9,546 bases of DNA from Treponema sp. (GTDB lineage Bacteria > Spirochaetota > Spirochaetia > Treponematales > Breznakiellaceae). Made by a program: the position numbers and the translations under genes. The notes under the pieces are model-generated. The model made no database searches, was not told where the DNA came from, and worked only from the letters and a program-made list of their open reading frames with translations. Shown in pieces: positions 7,208 to 9,546 of this stretch. Each line of letters opens with the position of its first letter. The stretch's first letter is position 1. The DNA lies in the NCBI GenBank assembly GCA_031279925.1, contig JAITHQ010000165.1:1-9546 (forward strand). Direction: 5' to 3'.

Positions 7208-9082
7208 CTAGTTTGAAGTAAATGGAAAACTGTTCCAGTTCAACACAGGTTTAGCGCCGGAATACTTCCAGAAATCCCCAAATCCATCCTCGTTAGTGTC
7301 GGGGGCGGTGTAGCCCATACCGGCCATAGGACTGTCCGCCAGGGGGCGCAATAATTTGGTTTCGGGCAGGTCGCCGTTCTTCTTGCGGGGAGCAAGGAAA
7401 AGATTTTCGTCAAGGCTCATAAACATGTCGTCTTTTACCTCAAACCGGTACTGGACGATATCTTTTACCGCGTCAACGCCGTTTGGATACGCTCCGCCCC
7501 TGTCATCAAAATCCGTTGTGTCTCCGCCGGAAGATACAAAAACGCCGTCCAGGGCATGGGTTTCTTTTGCGCCGTTATCCGCCACGCCAAAGGTGTTGTC
7601 TTCTATGACGCCGCTTGTAGAATCCAGCCAACGGACAGGGTATTCCTGGGCAGCGCTGCCCGGAACATAGTCTATTAACTCGTACAGTTCATGACCTGAC
7701 TGCAGGTTTTTATAACTGATATTCCGTTTCATGGTTACGCCATAGGCATTCCGGCGTTTCGCGCCGCCGCCACCAGCTGTTTCGGGCGCCTGGGATATCA
7801 TCTCGAAATTAATGCGGTTATTATAGGCGGTGGTGTTAAAATACGACTGCCCGTCTGTACCGTCCCCGGACCCCGCGGCGTAGTTATGGGTAACGCCGGC
7901 GCGGTGATTGCCGATGGCAAGACAATACCGCAGCACATGCCCCGGATTTTTCCCATTCCAGCCGGAATTATTAGGATTAATAGGGGACGCCATGCCATAG
8001 CCGCCGAGTTTAAGCCCGTTGCCGTTACCGCCGTTATAATCCAGCAGGCTTATGTCCAGTTTGGTAACCCAGTCTTCAAAATCAGGATCGGTTTCCCTTC
8101 CAAAATAATAGTTAAAGGCGGTATAGGCAATCCAGCAGTGGTCATACACAACCCTGCTTCCGGCCCTTATACTGTCGAAACCGTCATCGCCAACCGCCCA
8201 TGCCCGGCACCCGTAAAACACGTTACCAACAGAGCCGGCCTGGGCAAGATGGAATCCGCCGCCGTCTGTATTTTGATTCATCGGCGGGTTAGTTAAACTG
8301 TGGAGTTGAAAAAAGTCACAGTTCTTTATCAGATTATACGCGACAACCCTTGTTTCAAATGAAAACACGCCCGTACCAGCGCAATTATATATACGGAGAT
8401 TTTCAAAGGTATTGTGGCTGCCCTGATTTAGTTGAATAACATAACCGTTAGCGTTGGAAGCATTGGTATAATCGGTAAGGCCGGTTATGTCAAAAGCCCT
8501 AAACCATATCCAACTCGCAATGTCGTCGGTGGTGTTTCTTCCAATAGCGATACCGCAGGAACGCCTGGTCCCGGTGCCCGGGGTAACCTGCCAAGTTGAA
8601 AAATCAAGTACGGGCCGGGCCGGGAGGTCTCCCGGATACCCCGCATAGGTAATGGGCTTGCCCTCTTCTCCTGATCTGTTAAAGAGAATCTTGGTCCTCG
8701 CGCTGCCGTTCACACCAACCTCTTCCTGGGTACCATAGTCGCCGGTAATCTTGTACGTTCCGGCCCTTAGGTAAACCGTATCGCCGGGGTTAACAGCATC
8801 CTGGGCCTTGGTAAGGGAAAACCAGGGATTAGCGAACGAGCCGTCCCCCGTGGTATCGTTACCGGTTGGCGACAGAAAATAGACGCGGAAACCGCCGGGG
8901 ACATCTTCAACAATCGGCCACACCTCGGTGTTATCAACGGGCGGCGTCCACTCGGCGCCGGGGCCGTCGCCATTGTTGTTGCCATTAGGGCCGCTGTCAG
9001 CGCCGTCCGTCGGGCAGGCAGAGAATATTGCCGCCAGAATGGCAACAACTGCTACGGTAAGAAAAAGCCTCTTTTTCTTCAT
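7208..9082 (-). CDS. Pectate/rhamnogalacturonan lyase lipoprotein, PL9 family (PelL/Pel9A-like)
   Basis: This 624-residue secreted right-handed beta-helix lyase cleaves pectic chains by calcium-assisted beta-elimination. ATG at 9082 is chosen because GAGGAAGGA lies just upstream. The frame extends six codons to a TTG at 9100, but that has no ribosome site and would weaken the signal. Lipobox FSAC places the lipidated cysteine at 23; a Gly/Asn/Asp-rich linker (to about residue 50) follows, like a tether. FLSPTGNDTTGDGSFANPW and GDTVYLRAGTY mark the PL9 N-terminal region (about 69-109). The calcium site of Dickeya PelL (D209, D233, D234, D237) is matched by D273 and the GDDGFD motif (D299, D300, D303). 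The catalytic Lys273 is matched by K358 in NGLKLGG. About 19 extra residues lie between the calcium site and the lysine compared with PelL. Some PL9 enzymes cut RG-I instead of homogalacturonan; substrate choice is open. It is the first gene of the cluster. Confidence 0.92.
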   Translation of the reverse strand: MKKKRLFLTVAVVAILAAIFSACPTDGADSGPNGNNNGDGPGAEWTPPVDNTEVWPIVEDVPGGFRVYFLSPTGNDTTGDGSFANPWFSLTKAQDAVNPGDTVYLRAGTYKITGDYGTQEEVGVNGSARTKILFNRSGEEGKPITYAGYPGDLPARPVLDFSTWQVTPGTGTRRSCGIAIGRNTTDDIASWIWFRAFDITGLTDYTNASNANGYVIQLNQGSHNTFENLRIYNCAGTGVFSFETRVVAYNLIKNCDFFQLHSLTNPPMNQNTDGGGFHLAQAGSVGNVFYGCRAWAVGDDGFDSIRAGSRVVYDHCWIAYTAFNYYFGRETDPDFEDWVTKLDISLLDYNGGNGNGLKLGGYGMASPINPNNSGWNGKNPGHVLRYCLAIGNHRAGVTHNYAAGSGDGTDGQSYFNTTAYNNRINFEMISQAPETAGGGGAKRRNAYGVTMKRNISYKNLQSGHELYELIDYVPGSAAQEYPVRWLDSTSGVIEDNTFGVADNGAKETHALDGVFVSSGGDTTDFDDRGGAYPNGVDAVKDIVQYRFEVKDDMFMSLDENLFLAPRKKNGDLPETKLLRPLADSPMAGMGYTAPDTNEDGFGDFWKYSGAKPVLNWNSFPFTSN

Positions 9083-9115
9083 ACTTTCTTCCTTCCTCAA
9101 AAGTGATATATTCCG

Positions 9116-9130
9116 CAGGGCAACGCCCTG
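9116..9130 (-). repeat. Small hairpin in the lyase 5' leader
   Basis: CAGGGC (9116-9121) and GCCCTG (9125-9130) make a perfect 6-bp stem with a 3-nt loop, 34-48 nt before the lyase ATG. A TATAAA hexamer on the minus strand (9141-9136) lies directly upstream, but I see no matching -35 element 16-18 bp further up. If transcription starts near there, the hairpin would sit at the very 5' end of the message and could protect it. Confidence 0.4.
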
Positions 9131-9186
9131 TGTTTTTTATACAAGGCTGCCTTAAAGCCCAGGCGGAATTTTGGACAACCTCGATA

Positions 9187-9216
9187 AAATCCAGAATAAT
9201 TCCCGTAAATCCAGAA
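9187..9216 (-). promoter_or_regulatory. Paired direct repeats with 20-bp period upstream of the lyase gene
   Basis: AAATCCAGAA occurs at 9187-9196 and 9207-9216 (TTCTGGATTT on the coding strand), exactly 20 bp apart or about two helical turns. This is the usual spacing for tandem activator sites on one DNA face. The second copy is also part of the small dyad CAGAA-AA-TTCTG (9212-9223), itself enclosed by AATTCCC (9198-9204) and GGGAATT (9234-9240). They lie about 105-135 bp upstream of the lyase start. The binding protein is unknown and none is encoded in the window. Confidence 0.4.
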
Positions 9217-9260
9217 AATTCTGCATGATTTGAGGGAATTTTTTGTAAAAAAGTGAATAT

Positions 9261-9328
9261 TGCGGGACGGCAAAAAAGTATATCCGGCTGGTCCGGCAAA
9301 ACCCGCAGCCGGTTTTTGCCGCTTTTTT
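9261..9328. promoter_or_regulatory. Cluster of mutually exclusive stem-loops upstream of the lyase gene
   Basis: Three overlapping pairings are possible. CGGCAAAACC (9294-9303) pairs with GGTTTT and GCCG (9311-9321, one bulge). CCGGCT (9284-9289) pairs with AGCCGG (9307-9312). TGCGGG (9261-9266) pairs with CCCGCA (9302-9307). CGGCAAAA also occurs at 9268-9275 as a spare partner. On the plus strand the first stem is followed by T6 (9323-9328), like an intrinsic terminator. On the minus strand the second stem is followed after six bases by T6. This resembles an attenuator with competing folds, or a terminator shielding the lyase from antisense transcripts. It matches no riboswitch class I recognise. 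Confidence 0.4.
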
Positions 9329-9359
9329 AAGCCAAATTGAGAGAAAACGCGGCGATTTT

Positions 9360-9409
9360 TTTCAAATTTGAAAGAAATTCCAAAAGAACATTTCTTTCCT
9401 ATATATAGG
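9360..9409. promoter_or_regulatory. Array of AT-rich palindromes
   Basis: Three inverted repeats abut here. TTTCAAATTTGAAA (9360-9373) is a perfect 14-bp palindrome. GAAAGAAAT (9370-9378) and ATTTCTTTC (9390-9398) form a 9-bp dyad with an 11-bp spacer. CCTATATATAGG (9398-9409) is a perfect 12-bp palindrome. The position in the non-coding region upstream of the lyase and next to a possible divergent promoter suggests operator or melting sites. AT-rich palindromes arise easily by chance, so confidence is limited. Confidence 0.35.
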
Positions 9410-9417
9410 GCCTTATT

Positions 9418-9460
9418 TTGACAATCGATGTTGTTTTGTGAATCAGTTGTTAATAATAAT
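9418..9460 (+). promoter_or_regulatory. Possible divergent promoter before the poly-G tract
   Basis: TTGTTT (9431-9436) and AATAAT (9455-9460) are separated by 18 bp and give a passable sigma-70-like pair. The -10-like box ends directly against the poly-G tract, so transcription would begin inside the G run. A perfect TTGACA also occurs at 9418-9423, but the hexamer 17 bp downstream (AATCAG) is poor. No experiment or conserved context supports either. Confidence 0.3.
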
Positions 9461-9479
9461 GGGGGGGGGGGGGGGGGGG
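9461..9479 (+). repeat. Poly-G homopolymer, 19 nt
   Basis: An uninterrupted run of 19 G lies between a -10-like AATAAT and a possible plus-strand start codon. Long G tracts are prone to slipped-strand length change. In Treponema pallidum, poly-G tracts near promoters are linked to variable expression of tpr genes. The first G also completes an ATG (9459-9461), from which the frame reads six Gly codons and stays in frame with the ATG at 9495. A sequencing artefact is possible at such a run. Confidence 0.85.
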
Positions 9480-9494
9480 AAAATTAAGGGGGTA

Positions 9495-9546
9495 ATGAAA
9501 AAGTACAAATGCCCCATATTGGCAAAAATAAAGGGGTTTGTTGTAA
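9495..9546 (+). CDS. Possible start of a divergent gene (partial)
   Basis: An ATG at 9495 opens a plus-strand frame that has no stop before the window ends (MKKYKCPILAKIKGFVV). AAGGGGG (9486-9492) precedes it, but only two bases separate it from the ATG, which is short for a ribosome site. An in-frame ATG at 9459, directly joined to the poly-G tract, would add MGGGGGGKIKGV to the front at the present tract length. Seventeen codons are too few to identify a product or to be sure that it is a gene. Confidence 0.25.
   Translation, partial: MKKYKCPILAKIKGFVV

Noticed and set aside
9083..9100. TTG start six codons upstream of the lyase ATG
   Set aside because: No ribosome binding site precedes it; GAGGAAGGA lies inside this stretch at the right distance from the ATG at 9082.
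9142..9178. Sigma-54-like GG-N10-GC upstream of the lyase
   Set aside because: Only the minimal dinucleotides match and the flanking consensus is poor.
1..9546. CRISPR array, tRNA, rRNA, insertion sequence or prophage
   Set aside because: I saw no regularly spaced repeats, cloverleaf or rRNA-like sequence, transposase or phage gene in the window.

Overview
The window carries one long minus-strand gene cluster that reads as a pectin (homogalacturonan / rhamnogalacturonan-I) degradation and uptake locus. The likely host is a gut-type treponeme or another spirochaete. This rests on three observations: spirochaete-style lipoprotein signals (LVSAC, FTAC, FSAC), a lipoprotein joining an InlB-type B-repeat to a DUF1566/FISUMP-like C-terminus (a type I associate with Treponema), and a porin-like outer-membrane protein with no TonB/SusCD pair. 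Base composition is roughly balanced. The assignment is inference; there is no rRNA or other taxonomic marker in the window.

Layout in transcription order (right to left): a long regulatory region (9083-9546); a PL9 pectate lyase lipoprotein (9082-7208); a 189-bp spacer with three strong inverted repeats; a B-repeat/DUF1566 lipoprotein (7018-6167); a predicted outer-membrane beta-barrel (6100-4469); an ABC sugar-binding lipoprotein (4437-3154, GTG start); a 114-bp spacer with a stem-loop; two CUT1-type permeases (3039-2137 and 2125-1256); and a GH105 unsaturated uronyl/rhamnogalacturonyl hydrolase (1227-121). The last three genes are 11 and 28 bp apart and are almost certainly cotranscribed.

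Inferred pathway: the lipid-anchored lyase cuts pectin outside the cell or at the outer membrane and leaves 4,5-unsaturated ends. The barrel lets oligomers into the periplasm. The binding lipoprotein hands them to the two permeases, and the cytoplasmic GH105 enzyme removes the unsaturated terminal uronate. No ABC ATPase, transcriptional regulator or downstream uronate catabolism gene is present, so the importer probably borrows a shared MsmX-type ATPase.

The right-hand non-coding region is the most unusual part. It holds a 19-nt poly-G tract just after a -10-like element and just before a possible plus-strand start, several palindromes, a 20-bp-period direct repeat and a cluster of mutually exclusive stem-loops. 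The poly-G tract is a candidate phase-variation switch, but a sequencing artefact has to be excluded. The left edge (1-120) holds a plus-strand-facing terminator-like hairpin and no gene I can support firmly.
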